Shown here: positions 26,204 through 33,681 of the stretch, in pieces | How the letters are laid out: each line of letters begins with the position of its first letter | How positions within the stretch are numbered: position 1 is the first letter of the stretch | DNA from: Sphingobacterium sp. UBA5670 | GTDB lineage: Bacteria; Bacteroidota; Bacteroidia; Sphingobacteriales; Sphingobacteriaceae | Direction of reading: 5' to 3' | Assembly (NCBI RefSeq): GCF_002420705.1 | Contig: NZ_DIIM01000016.1 | Coordinates: 48,740-112,739 of the forward strand | DNA length: 64,000 nucleotides | The notes under the pieces: generated by a model | Seen by the model: the letters and a program-made list of their open reading frames with translations, nothing else | Database searches by the model: none | Told to the model about the DNA's origin: nothing | Program-made: the position numbers and the translations under genes

Positions 26204-29200
26204 CTAAAACTTTAGGTTTAAATTGAACCCAAAGCTTCTTGTTGTAGGTAATTGCAAGCTTTCCAAGCCTTGTGCATTGCCCGTATTAAAGGCTGTCTCT
26301 GGATCAATATTGGGTGCGTTTTTATGGATAATCCACAGGTTTCGACCTACTAAAGAGAATGAAGCTCCTTGAAAGCCTATTTTGGAAATCCAGTGATTTG
26401 GCAATTGGTAACCTAGTTTTACCTCGCGCAATTTAACATAAGACGCATCGAATACATTTGCTTCATTGGTTCTATATAGCGTCTTATAATATTGTTGTGC
26501 CGATACAACTTTCGTATTTTCTGAACCGTCTGCATTTACGCCATCTACGATAATACCATCATCATATGTAGTTCCGTTAATCGTATAGTTCAATCCACCA
26601 TGTTCAGCATCTCTTCCTGGGAGAGTAGAGGCCAACACGCCAGTGCCTGTACCGGTCGCATTTGTACCTGAGTATAGTTTTCCTCCATGCTTGATATCGA
26701 TCAAAAAGCTTAAATCAAAGTTTTTGTAACGGAATTGATTTGTAATACCGCCCAACCAGTCTGGTGTAAATTTGCCAAAATAGTGATTCACTGGGTCAGT
26801 GGCAGGTGTCCCGTCGGCGTTCACGATAAGGCGACCCGCTTCATTTCGTAAGAAGCCAGTTCCGTAAAGAGTTCCATAAGGTTTTCCGACTGCGGCCAAG
26901 ACTTGCACGGTTCCTGATGATCCGATCGTATAACTTTGTAATAATCCGGCGTCGTCTAATTCTACAACTTTACTTTTATTTGTTGCAAAGTTGACATTGA
27001 TGTCCCATTGAAAATCCTCTTTTTTTAGCGGAGTAACGCCAAGTTGAATTTCAAGCCCTTTATTGTTGATCTTTCCGGCATTGACAAGCTGTTTTTTATA
27101 GCCTGTAGAAGGACTCACATCTACACTTAGTATCTGGTTGATACTATTGATGTCATATACACTCAAGTCTAAACGCACTCTGTTTTTTAGAAAAGCCAGT
27201 TCGGTACCTAGTTCAGTTGAGGTAGTCGTTTCGGGTTTTAAGTCTGGATTTTTCTTGATGTCATTGACAGATAGCTGTGGGCTATTTCCATAAGGCGCGC
27301 TAAAAAGGTAAGAATCAATTAGGTTAAACGGATCGGTGTCTTTACCTACTTTGGACCAACCTCCCCGTAATTTCCAGAAAGACAATATATCCCTTTGAAT
27401 AGGGAACGCATCTGTCAGTACGATACTTGCGTTTGCCGATGGATAGAAATACGAAAGATTGTCAACAGGCAAAGTAGAAGACCAGTCGTTTCGAGCTGTT
27501 AGATTCAAAAAAGCATAATTTTTGTAACCTAATTGTGCCGATGAAAAAATACTGTAAGCTTTCAATGGGCTGTATTCACCTGTTGAAATCAAGGCATCTC
27601 TAGAGTTTGCTAATGTATATACTTCAGGAACAGCTAAACGGGGAGCCTTTTGGTTGTTGCGTTGCCGCGATTGGCTACGTATATTGCTTCCCGCCAATAT
27701 ATCTAATGTAAAGTCTGTTGAAAGTGGTCTATTGTAATTTAATGTAAATTCTGTGTTATTTTCATTTACTGTGTAAGCATCTTCTTCATAGGAACCGTAG
27801 GGTGTACCATTGGTGCCATAGGCAATCCTTATTTTTCGCCTATCGGTGTAATAATCATTACCAGTACGGAAGTTTGCTGTCAAAAACTCATTGATTTTAT
27901 AATTTAAACCAACATTTCCAAAAATTCGGTCGCGTTGTTGCTGTACCGTGTTTTCTTCTGCGATGAAGTATGGATTGCTATAATAGCTGTTATTCCAATT
28001 GACTAGATTACCATTTTCATCCCGATAATTTTTTAGACGGGAAACATCGACCTGTCTGCCAAACCAAGTAAATTGGAGCATATAGCCGTTCGAGCGGAAA
28101 CCTCCTACACCTGGTAAATTACCTGAATTTGTACGTACATAATTTGCATTTGCCGTAAGTGTTAGATCTTCCGTAATTTTATAACGGGTGTTGATGTTGA
28201 AATTGTTTTTTTCAATGGAAGAATTTGGGATAACTCCTGTTTGATTACTATTGTTATAGGAAAAACGATAGTCAATCTTATCTGTAGCATCGGCAATTGA
28301 TATTCCATTGTTTAATGTTCTGCCAGTTCCGAAGAAACTCCGTACATTATCTGGATGTGGCAAGAAAGGTACTGCTTCACCATTTGAATAGAATTGTGGG
28401 ATGAGTCTGCCATCCATTTTTGGCCCCCAGCTTTCATCCACACCATCATTGATACCGCCACCTTTACCATCGACATAGCTGAATTTTCCATCGGCACCTT
28501 GTCCAAATACATTTTGATAATCGGGCAGAACCGCAATTCGTTCAATCGTATTATTTGAATTGATGTTTATCCCCAATCCTTTACGTTTTTTTCCAGATTT
28601 TGTCGTAATCAAAATCACACCGGCAGCGGCCCTTGAACCATATAATGCGGCCGCATTGGGCCCTTTGAGCACACTGATCGATTCAATATCTTCACTATTG
28701 ATATCGGAGATTGCATTGGCATAATCACGGTTGCCGCTGGTCCCCAACTGAGAGTTATCCACGGGAGTTCCGTCAATCACAAATAAAGGTTGATTGTTTC
28801 CGGCAATGGAGGTTTCTCCACGGATAATAATTCTCGAAGAACCCATATTTCCTTGACTATTTGTTACCTGAACACCGGCAACTTTTCCAGCTAAGGAGTT
28901 TACGAGATTACTTTCTTTAGCTTCGGAAAGATCTTTTCCCTTTAGTTCCTGAATAGAATATCCCAACGTCTTCTTTTCTTTCGAAATATTCAATGCAGTG
29001 ACCACAACTTCATCCAATAAGGCTGTTGAAGGTAAAAGTTGGATTGTAGTCAGCCCAGTTGGGTTGGTTTGAACAGTTTTGGAATCGAAGCCTATGTATT
29101 GAACCTGAATACTACGTGAAGTCCCTGTTGAAGGGAGATCAAATAACCCGTTAGCGTCCGTTTGTACTTGTTTTTTACTGGTCGTTTCGGTAACGGTAGC

Positions 29201-29323
29201 CCCTTGAATTGGATTATTGTTGTTGTCGACTACTTTTCCTTTTATAGTGGTTTGAGCGTATAGTGCGCTAGAACTTAAGCAAAGCGCGGCCATAACGACA
29301 AAGTTTATGTTGTTTTTTGCCAT
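26204..29323 (-). CDS. SusC/RagA-family TonB-dependent outer-membrane transporter 3
   Basis: A 1039-residue transporter with a signal peptide ending near LYAQ (residue 24), a carboxypeptidase-regulatory-like domain (about 27-100), a DEVVVTALNISKEKKTLGYS segment typical of this SusC subgroup, a plug with VLKGPNAAALYGSRAAAG around 210-235 and a barrel ending KF. No signalling domain. It forms an operon with the SusD-like_2 lipoprotein downstream. A -7-like box lies about 140 bases upstream (29463-29470), so the leader is long. Confidence 0.93.
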   Translation of the reverse strand: MAKNNINFVVMAALCLSSSALYAQTTIKGKVVDNNNNPIQGATVTETTSKKQVQTDANGLFDLPSTGTSRSIQVQYIGFDSKTVQTNPTGLTTIQLLPSTALLDEVVVTALNISKEKKTLGYSIQELKGKDLSEAKESNLVNSLAGKVAGVQVTNSQGNMGSSRIIIRGETSIAGNNQPLFVIDGTPVDNSQLGTSGNRDYANAISDINSEDIESISVLKGPNAAALYGSRAAAGVILITTKSGKKRKGLGININSNNTIERIAVLPDYQNVFGQGADGKFSYVDGKGGGINDGVDESWGPKMDGRLIPQFYSNGEAVPFLPHPDNVRSFFGTGRTLNNGISIADATDKIDYRFSYNNSNQTGVIPNSSIEKNNFNINTRYKITEDLTLTANANYVRTNSGNLPGVGGFRSNGYMLQFTWFGRQVDVSRLKNYRDENGNLVNWNNSYYSNPYFIAEENTVQQQRDRIFGNVGLNYKINEFLTANFRTGNDYYTDRRKIRIAYGTNGTPYGSYEEDAYTVNENNTEFTLNYNRPLSTDFTLDILAGSNIRSQSRQRNNQKAPRLAVPEVYTLANSRDALISTGEYSPLKAYSIFSSAQLGYKNYAFLNLTARNDWSSTLPVDNLSYFYPSANASIVLTDAFPIQRDILSFWKLRGGWSKVGKDTDPFNLIDSYLFSAPYGNSPQLSVNDIKKNPDLKPETTTSTELGTELAFLKNRVRLDLSVYDINSINQILSVDVSPSTGYKKQLVNAGKINNKGLEIQLGVTPLKKEDFQWDINVNFATNKSKVVELDDAGLLQSYTIGSSGTVQVLAAVGKPYGTLYGTGFLRNEAGRLIVNADGTPATDPVNHYFGKFTPDWLGGITNQFRYKNFDLSFLIDIKHGGKLYSGTNATGTGTGVLASTLPGRDAEHGGLNYTINGTTYDDGIIVDGVNADGSENTKVVSAQQYYKTLYRTNEANVFDASYVKLREVKLGYQLPNHWISKIGFQGASFSLVGRNLWIIHKNAPNIDPETAFNTGNAQGLESLQLPTTRSFGFNLNLKF

Positions 29324-29462
29324 ATTAATATAAATAGATGAATTCGTTGATTGATATTTGTTGTAGGAGATATTTGAATTTACTTGTAAAACATCCCCTT
29401 AGGGCATTCGTTTTTCAAGGGTATAGTGTGTATGCTGTATCATGTGTTAAAAAATGTTAATG

Positions 29463-29470
29463 CAAATATA
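29463..29470 (-). promoter_or_regulatory. -7 promoter box for SusC/SusD pair 3
   Basis: TATATTTG on the minus strand matches TAnnTTTG. The predicted transcript start lies about 135 bases before the SusC start codon. No good TTTG element is seen 19-21 bases further upstream. Confidence 0.45.
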
Positions 29471-29643
29471 TAAAATCTACCTGATAACTATACTTTGTTT
29501 TTTTGTTTTTTGTAATTTTTGAGTCAGAATGATTAAATATAGACGAGCTAATGCGGTAATGAGGAAAAATGGAAGTACTTTTTTGCGGAACGTTTCCATT
29601 TGGACTTTGCAATATGTTGCCTATCAGTATATTGATTAGTAGG

Positions 29644-29677
29644 TACGAATCGTAAACGCCGGCCTACGAATTGTAAA
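29644..29677 (+). repeat. Pair of 13-bp direct repeats at 21-bp spacing
   Basis: TACGAATCGTAAA (29644-29656) and TACGAATTGTAAA (29665-29677) differ at one base and start 21 bases apart. Two-turn spacing upstream of a gene start suggests a regulator-binding pair. The sequence differs from the 5955-6006 repeats, so a different regulator would be involved. Confidence 0.5.
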
Positions 29678-29749
29678 TCCTTGTATATTCTGCTTGGAAT
29701 GGGCAGCATTCTTGTATTCCGATTATACAGAATTAAAACGCATTATACT

Positions 29750-30361
29750 ATGATTATTTTTGGCACACGAACCAAGGTATTAACCAACAAATCGCAATCG
29801 GCAGCTGGCAACTGTGATTATTGTGGCACTGCTCAGTCTCTCCTTGCTTATAGACAGATTAAGTACTTTCATATTTTTTGGATACCCATATTTCCCTATT
29901 CCGCGCAGATTATTACGATTTGCAATCATTGCAAAAAGTTGAGTTACCAATCTGAAATCAATCCCCAGACACTTCAATCCTTGTCTCCAGGAACTGTCCG
30001 TAAAACACCTATAGGTTATTTTGCGGGATTAATGCTGATTGGACTTTTAGTAGCTGCTATTGTTATAGCTGGGATTTCTGGTGCAAAAAAGAAAGAAAAA
30101 TACCTGAAAGATCCAAAAGTTGGCGATGTGTATGAACTTTCCTATGCAAAAGATGGAAAGACGATGCGTACACTTTATCGTATAGCCAATTTGACAACAG
30201 ATTCTGTGACCTTTGAGATTAACGATTATGAAGCGGATAGCCGAAAAGGCCTACGTAAATTGCGCGAGCAACATTCCAATAGTTATTCTGAAAAGCAAAA
30301 GGTATCACGTACTGAACTGGAAGATATGAAAAATAAGATAGCAAGTATTGAAAGATTGTAA
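29750..30361 (+). CDS. Zinc-ribbon membrane protein of unknown function
   Basis: A 203-residue protein. Near the N-terminus a zinc-ribbon is formed by CDYC (residues about 22-25) and CNHC (about 60-63), flanking an aromatic stretch FHIFWIPIFPYS. One transmembrane helix follows (about 92-115), then a charged C-terminal domain of about 90 residues that may lie outside the membrane. I chose ATG 29750 over the TTG at 29681, which would add residues with no family-like feature. It stands alone on the plus strand. The ribbon arrangement is common in small bacterial proteins of unknown function. Confidence 0.7.
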   Translation: MIIFGTRTKVLTNKSQSAAGNCDYCGTAQSLLAYRQIKYFHIFWIPIFPYSAQIITICNHCKKLSYQSEINPQTLQSLSPGTVRKTPIGYFAGLMLIGLLVAAIVIAGISGAKKKEKYLKDPKVGDVYELSYAKDGKTMRTLYRIANLTTDSVTFEINDYEADSRKGLRKLREQHSNSYSEKQKVSRTELEDMKNKIASIERL

Positions 30362-30665
30362 AGGTCATTTTCTTGCTTGTTATTGCAACCTCCGTTTGTA
30401 TTGCCGGCGTATTGGTTTGCTATTTCTCTGCTGTTTCCTTGCCTATCCTTTGCTGTTTCGTTACTTATTATTCGGTCTTATAGTAAACAAATAGCAACGA
30501 AAGAACAGGCAGATAGCAACGTTAACGCATAAATGTTGTCAAAGAGATCTAAAGGATATATAACAAGGTTTAAACCAGCGCTCAAATTACCTCTTTGCAA
30601 AGGAAAAGGTATTGATTTAATCCCCGAGAATATATCTTGTAGACACGGTTCGGATCTTAAATTAG

Positions 30666-30818
30666 CTACTTCTTTGTTTTTACAATATTAAATTTATGAA
30701 TATAACCCAGCATAAAGTATTGTTTCAGTGTAAGTGAATTCCCAAAATATGTTCTATTGCCTTGACTGCCCCAATAATTTTGCGTATTCTGATTCAGACA
30801 ATCGATTGCGAATTTTAT
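30666..30818 (-). pseudogene. C-terminal relic of an exported or outer-membrane protein
   Basis: The minus strand is open for 50 codons and ends at a TAG (30666-30668). The reading contains NYWGSQGNRTYFGNS and LTLKQYFMLGYIHKFNI, with the aromatic/glycine pattern of outer-membrane beta strands. There is no start codon in a sensible place, and a TAA at 30819-30821 lies in the tandem repeat that cuts it off. It is most likely the tail of a lost gene; the family is not recognised. Confidence 0.45.
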
Positions 30819-30844
30819 TTATTGAATTTTATTTATTGAATTTT
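30810..30844. repeat. 14-bp tandem repeat, 2.5 copies
   Basis: The unit GAATTTTATTTATT occurs at 30810-30823 and 30824-30837, with a partial third copy to 30844. It lies at the broken end of the gene relic at 30666-30818, so it may mark a slippage or deletion junction. Confidence 0.8.
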
Positions 30845-30930
30845 TTAAGCGTATTTCTCCGAATGATAATCATATTACAATGAATTCATTGCCCTTGGCA
30901 GAATAGATCGAAGGAGGAAAAGAAGTTTGA

Positions 30931-30958
30931 GAGGGCATCCAATAGATCGGATACCCTC
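30931..30958 (-). terminator. Sulfatase terminator
   Basis: GAGGGCATCC (30931-30940) pairs with GGATACCCTC (30949-30958) with one mismatch, six bases beyond the sulfatase stop. On the minus strand the tail is only pyrimidine-rich, so it is a moderate terminator. Confidence 0.55.
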
Positions 30959-30964
30959 AGGATA

Positions 30965-32497
30965 TTAATGGTCGATGTTGATTTTGTAAATTGCTTCTGC
31001 TTCTATGTCGTCAAATTGGCGCATTTGCTTGACAAGTTTCTTTTTCATGGATTTGACAACGGCTTGGTAGCTAGGGTCATTGTATACGTTGTGGAGCTCG
31101 TTGGGGTCTTTTTGAAGATCAAAGAGTTCCCAGTTTTCGATACGTTTATAATAACGGATCAATTTGTAACGGTCGTCGCGAACACCAAAATGGGGACTCA
31201 CCGCATGTTCACCATTCTCAAAATAATGATAGAAAAGATTTTCTCTATGCTCTTCTTTGTTATTTTTCAGCACATGAACAAAGGATTCTCCCTGCATATC
31301 TTTCGGTTTTTTGATAGAAGCTAACTCCAATAAAGTGGGAGCGATATCGGCATTGACAATTTTAGCATCAATGCTGGAGTTTGCACGTAATAAAGTTGGG
31401 TACTGCATGAGCATTGGCGTGCGAAAGGATTCCTCATACATCCAGCGCTTGTCGAACCAGCCATGTTCACCCATATAAAAGCCCTGATCTGAAAGATAGA
31501 TTACAATCGTATTTTCTGTGAGGGATTTTTGATCTAAGTAATCCAATACCTTCCCGATATTTCGGTCCATTGATTGGGCAGTGTTGAGATAATCAATCAT
31601 GTATCGTTTGAATTTCCACTCGGCGAGTTGCTTTCCGGTTAAGTTGCCCTGCTTTAGTCGTTCATAAATGGGACGATAATAAGCGACGTAGCTATCTTTT
31701 TGAGCTTGGTTCATCCGCTTGAAGTTACCGTCGGCCACCATGTCTTCCAGGGAATTGAACATTTTGAGATCGTAGCCCATTTCCATGTCCCTGTCGATGG
31801 ACATTTCCTGTAATGCGGCAGCTGGTCTACTTTGGTAGTTGTCGTAGAAAGTAGCAGGCAAGGCGAAGTTTACGGTGTCGTAGGTGCCGAAATCCTTTGG
31901 ATCTGGCATCCACGTACGGTGCGTAGCCTTGTGGCCGATGACTAGACAAAAAGGTTTATTGGTATCTACTGTATCGAGCCAATCGATGGCCTTTTCGGTT
32001 ACGATATCAGAAACATATCCCTCTGCACGCCTGCGACCTTGTTTGCTGATAAAGTCCGGATTAAAATAGGTTCCTTGTCCAACTAGAATATCATAGTAAT
32101 TAAATCCTTGCAGTTTGTCTCCCAAGTGAATTTTGCCGACCCACGCGGTATTGTAGCCTACCTTTTGTAGCTGTTTTACAAAAATATCCTGATTAAAGTC
32201 GAATTCAGAGGTTTCATTGTCTTTGAATCCATTTTTATGGCTGTACTTACCCGTCAAAAGGGTGGCTCGTGATGGCCCGCAGATGGAATTGTTGACAAAG
32301 GCATTTTTGAATAGAGCACCCTGAGCTGCGATGCGATCTATCTGAGGAGTTTTTCCGTAGGGAGAACCATAGGCCCCAATTGTTTGATAAGCATGATCAT
32401 CGGAAATAATAATGACAATATTGGGCCTTTTTTGTGCGCAAGTATGTTTATAGAGTAGTGGTGTTAATAGGGAAAATAGAAAGATTCTTAGTTTCAT
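30965..32497 (-). CDS. Formylglycine-dependent sulfatase (S1 family)
   Basis: A 510-residue exported sulfatase. The N-terminus is a signal peptide with a cysteine at 20. The active-site motif is C73-G-P-S-R77, in which the cysteine is converted to formylglycine by a maturase. D33-D34 bind the metal, and DQGFYMGEHGWFDKR near 335 is typical of the family. Its place next to the sialic-acid operon suggests that it removes sulfate from host-type glycans such as sulfated GlcNAc or Gal; the exact substrate cannot be read from sequence. A palindrome matching the proposed nan operator lies 105 bases upstream, so it may share that control. Confidence 0.9.
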   Translation of the reverse strand: MKLRIFLFSLLTPLLYKHTCAQKRPNIVIIISDDHAYQTIGAYGSPYGKTPQIDRIAAQGALFKNAFVNNSICGPSRATLLTGKYSHKNGFKDNETSEFDFNQDIFVKQLQKVGYNTAWVGKIHLGDKLQGFNYYDILVGQGTYFNPDFISKQGRRRAEGYVSDIVTEKAIDWLDTVDTNKPFCLVIGHKATHRTWMPDPKDFGTYDTVNFALPATFYDNYQSRPAAALQEMSIDRDMEMGYDLKMFNSLEDMVADGNFKRMNQAQKDSYVAYYRPIYERLKQGNLTGKQLAEWKFKRYMIDYLNTAQSMDRNIGKVLDYLDQKSLTENTIVIYLSDQGFYMGEHGWFDKRWMYEESFRTPMLMQYPTLLRANSSIDAKIVNADIAPTLLELASIKKPKDMQGESFVHVLKNNKEEHRENLFYHYFENGEHAVSPHFGVRDDRYKLIRYYKRIENWELFDLQKDPNELHNVYNDPSYQAVVKSMKKKLVKQMRQFDDIEAEAIYKINIDH

Positions 32498-32601
32498 TAT
32501 GTTGTCGGTTTAAATTGAATAGTATGCCTTGTTTTTAACTATACGCTATTTGATCCGGCAAAGTTTAAAAGGCTATAATGATCGACTAAGATAAGGATTA
32601 T

Positions 32602-32616
32602 TATGTATTACATAAA
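32602..32616. promoter_or_regulatory. Candidate GntR operator upstream of sulfatase
   Basis: TTATGTATTACATAA is a perfect 15-bp palindrome. Its TATGT-N3-ACATA core recurs upstream of the nan operon at 33594 and 33656. It lies about 105 bases before the sulfatase start. Confidence 0.6.
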
Positions 32617-32755
32617 ATATTTATGCTATTGAATGACTTTTATAATCTGATTATATTCATTTCAAGGGATTAATAGTGGGACTGTATTCGGAAGGCGAAA
32701 AAAATACCCCTGGCTCAATCTGGGATAAAGACATCTAGAATCAGACGGTTAAAAG

Positions 32756-32784
32756 AAAAAGCCCAATAGCATATTGGGCTTTTT
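32756..32784 (-). terminator. Intrinsic terminator of the GntR gene
   Basis: A 13-bp perfect stem pairs 32756-32768 with 32772-32784 around the three-base loop GCA. The flanks are A/T runs, so the minus-strand transcript ends in a U-run. It lies 20 bases after the regulator stop. Confidence 0.8.
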
Positions 32785-32803
32785 TATGTGTCTATGCTGC
32801 TTT

Positions 32804-33532
32804 TTACCTAACAGACTTTTTATACAAAAAGAGCCGCTGGTAATGATTATCAAGATGTTTGCGCATCGCATTTCGGAATACTTCAGCATTGCCCACTTTC
32901 AATATGTCGACTAATCCCCGGTGTGAGATGAAGCTTTTTGACGGGCTGGGGCTGGTCAGCAGACCGCTGCTATGTACATATTGAAAAACAGGCAACAACA
33001 TGTTCTGGAAATCTTTAAGGATCGTATTACCCGTGATTTCATAAAGTTTACCGTGAAAGGCAATTTCAGTTTCAATATCAAAAATTGTATTATCTGCTTG
33101 TATCGGTTCCTTTGCAACAATCGCTTCCAGCTCCTCAATATCTTTTTCTTGTATATGTTCAAAGAGGATATCGGCCATACCAACTTCCAGCACCATGCGC
33201 ATCTCAAAAAGATCCTGTAGGGTCTTATTTTCCATGATGGTTGGAAAAAGTGATTTGCGTAGCGGCTTTATGAGATCAGGACTTGTCAAAACTGCCCCAC
33301 GATGTTTTTTGGATTCGATCAATCCGACCATACGCAACCGCAGCATCGCTTCTCGAACAACTGTACGGCTTACGCCAAGGGTTTCAGCCAATTCAATTTC
33401 CTTGGGTAAAGCATCACCAACTTTTAAGCCTTGATTGACAAAAAGATTGATGATTTCTTTTTCTGCACGATCTACCAGTGAAGACGTATCAATTGTATTG
33501 AGATGTTCTATTAGCGAAGAATTCGGTTCCAT
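32804..33532 (-). CDS. GntR/FCD-family transcriptional regulator, probable nan repressor
   Basis: A 242-residue regulator of the FadR subfamily. The N-terminal winged helix (about 18-80) carries LPKEIELAETLGVSRTVVRE and the wing ESKKHRG. The C-terminal FCD ligand-binding domain (about 95-230) contains the helical bundle with conserved Asp and His residues, including EIAFHGKLYEI and SHRGLVDIL. FCD proteins usually sense sugar acids and related metabolites, and sialic acid or ManNAc is plausible given the neighbouring operon. It is divergent from SusC of the nan operon, with 149 bases between starts, and palindromes in this gap and before the sulfatase are likely operators. Confidence 0.88.
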   Translation of the reverse strand: MEPNSSLIEHLNTIDTSSLVDRAEKEIINLFVNQGLKVGDALPKEIELAETLGVSRTVVREAMLRLRMVGLIESKKHRGAVLTSPDLIKPLRKSLFPTIMENKTLQDLFEMRMVLEVGMADILFEHIQEKDIEELEAIVAKEPIQADNTIFDIETEIAFHGKLYEITGNTILKDFQNMLLPVFQYVHSSGLLTSPSPSKSFISHRGLVDILKVGNAEVFRNAMRKHLDNHYQRLFLYKKSVR

Positions 33533-33593
33533 ATATATATTCCATACAGCGCATTGGGCGCGTTAAGACAAAGATAATTAATAAAAGTCATTA

Positions 33594-33608
33594 ATATGTT
33601 ATACATAA
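33594..33608. promoter_or_regulatory. Candidate GntR operator, distal
   Basis: ATATGTTATACATAA carries intact TATGT and ACATA arms around a 3-base centre, the same geometry as the perfect palindrome at 32602. It lies just upstream of the -33 element of the nan promoter. Confidence 0.55.
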
Positions 33609-33619
33609 TTTGATCTAAA

Positions 33620-33652
33620 TTTGTTTTTTACATTTTGTAATTTATATATTTG
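33620..33652 (+). promoter_or_regulatory. Promoter of the nan operon
   Basis: A TTTG element at 33620-33623 and a TATATTTG box at 33645-33652 are separated by 21 bases, matching the Bacteroidota -33/-7 consensus. Transcription would begin near 33660, giving a short leader of about 22 bases. Confidence 0.65.
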
Positions 33653-33655
33653 TAT

Positions 33656-33670
33656 ATATGTAATACTTAA
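33656..33670. promoter_or_regulatory. Candidate GntR operator at the nan transcription start
   Basis: The site has TATGT-AAT-ACTTA, differing by one base in one arm from the palindrome at 32602. It covers the predicted transcription start, the classic position for a repressor that blocks initiation. Confidence 0.5.
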
Positions 33671-33681
33671 TACAAACCAAT

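Larger units (their letters stand above)
29324..29749. other. Intergenic region upstream of SusC 3 and the zinc-ribbon gene
   Basis: A divergent gap of 426 bases. The left part is the SusC leader with a small CCCCTTAGGG hairpin near 29394. The middle holds a minus-strand -7 box. The right part holds a 21-bp-spaced direct repeat (29644-29677). No reading frame here looks like a gene. Confidence 0.5.
30362..30964. other. Long intergenic region with gene relic
   Basis: The 603-base gap contains a decayed coding fragment on the minus strand (30666-30818), a 14-bp tandem repeat (30810-30844) and the sulfatase terminator (30931-30958). The stretch 30362-30660 shows nothing that I can assign. Confidence 0.55.
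32498..32803. other. Intergenic region between sulfatase and GntR regulator
   Basis: A gap of 306 bases on the minus-strand side. It contains a perfect 15-bp palindrome (32602-32616) and the terminator of the GntR gene (32756-32784). The rest shows only AT-rich leader sequence, with no credible open reading frame. Confidence 0.55.
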
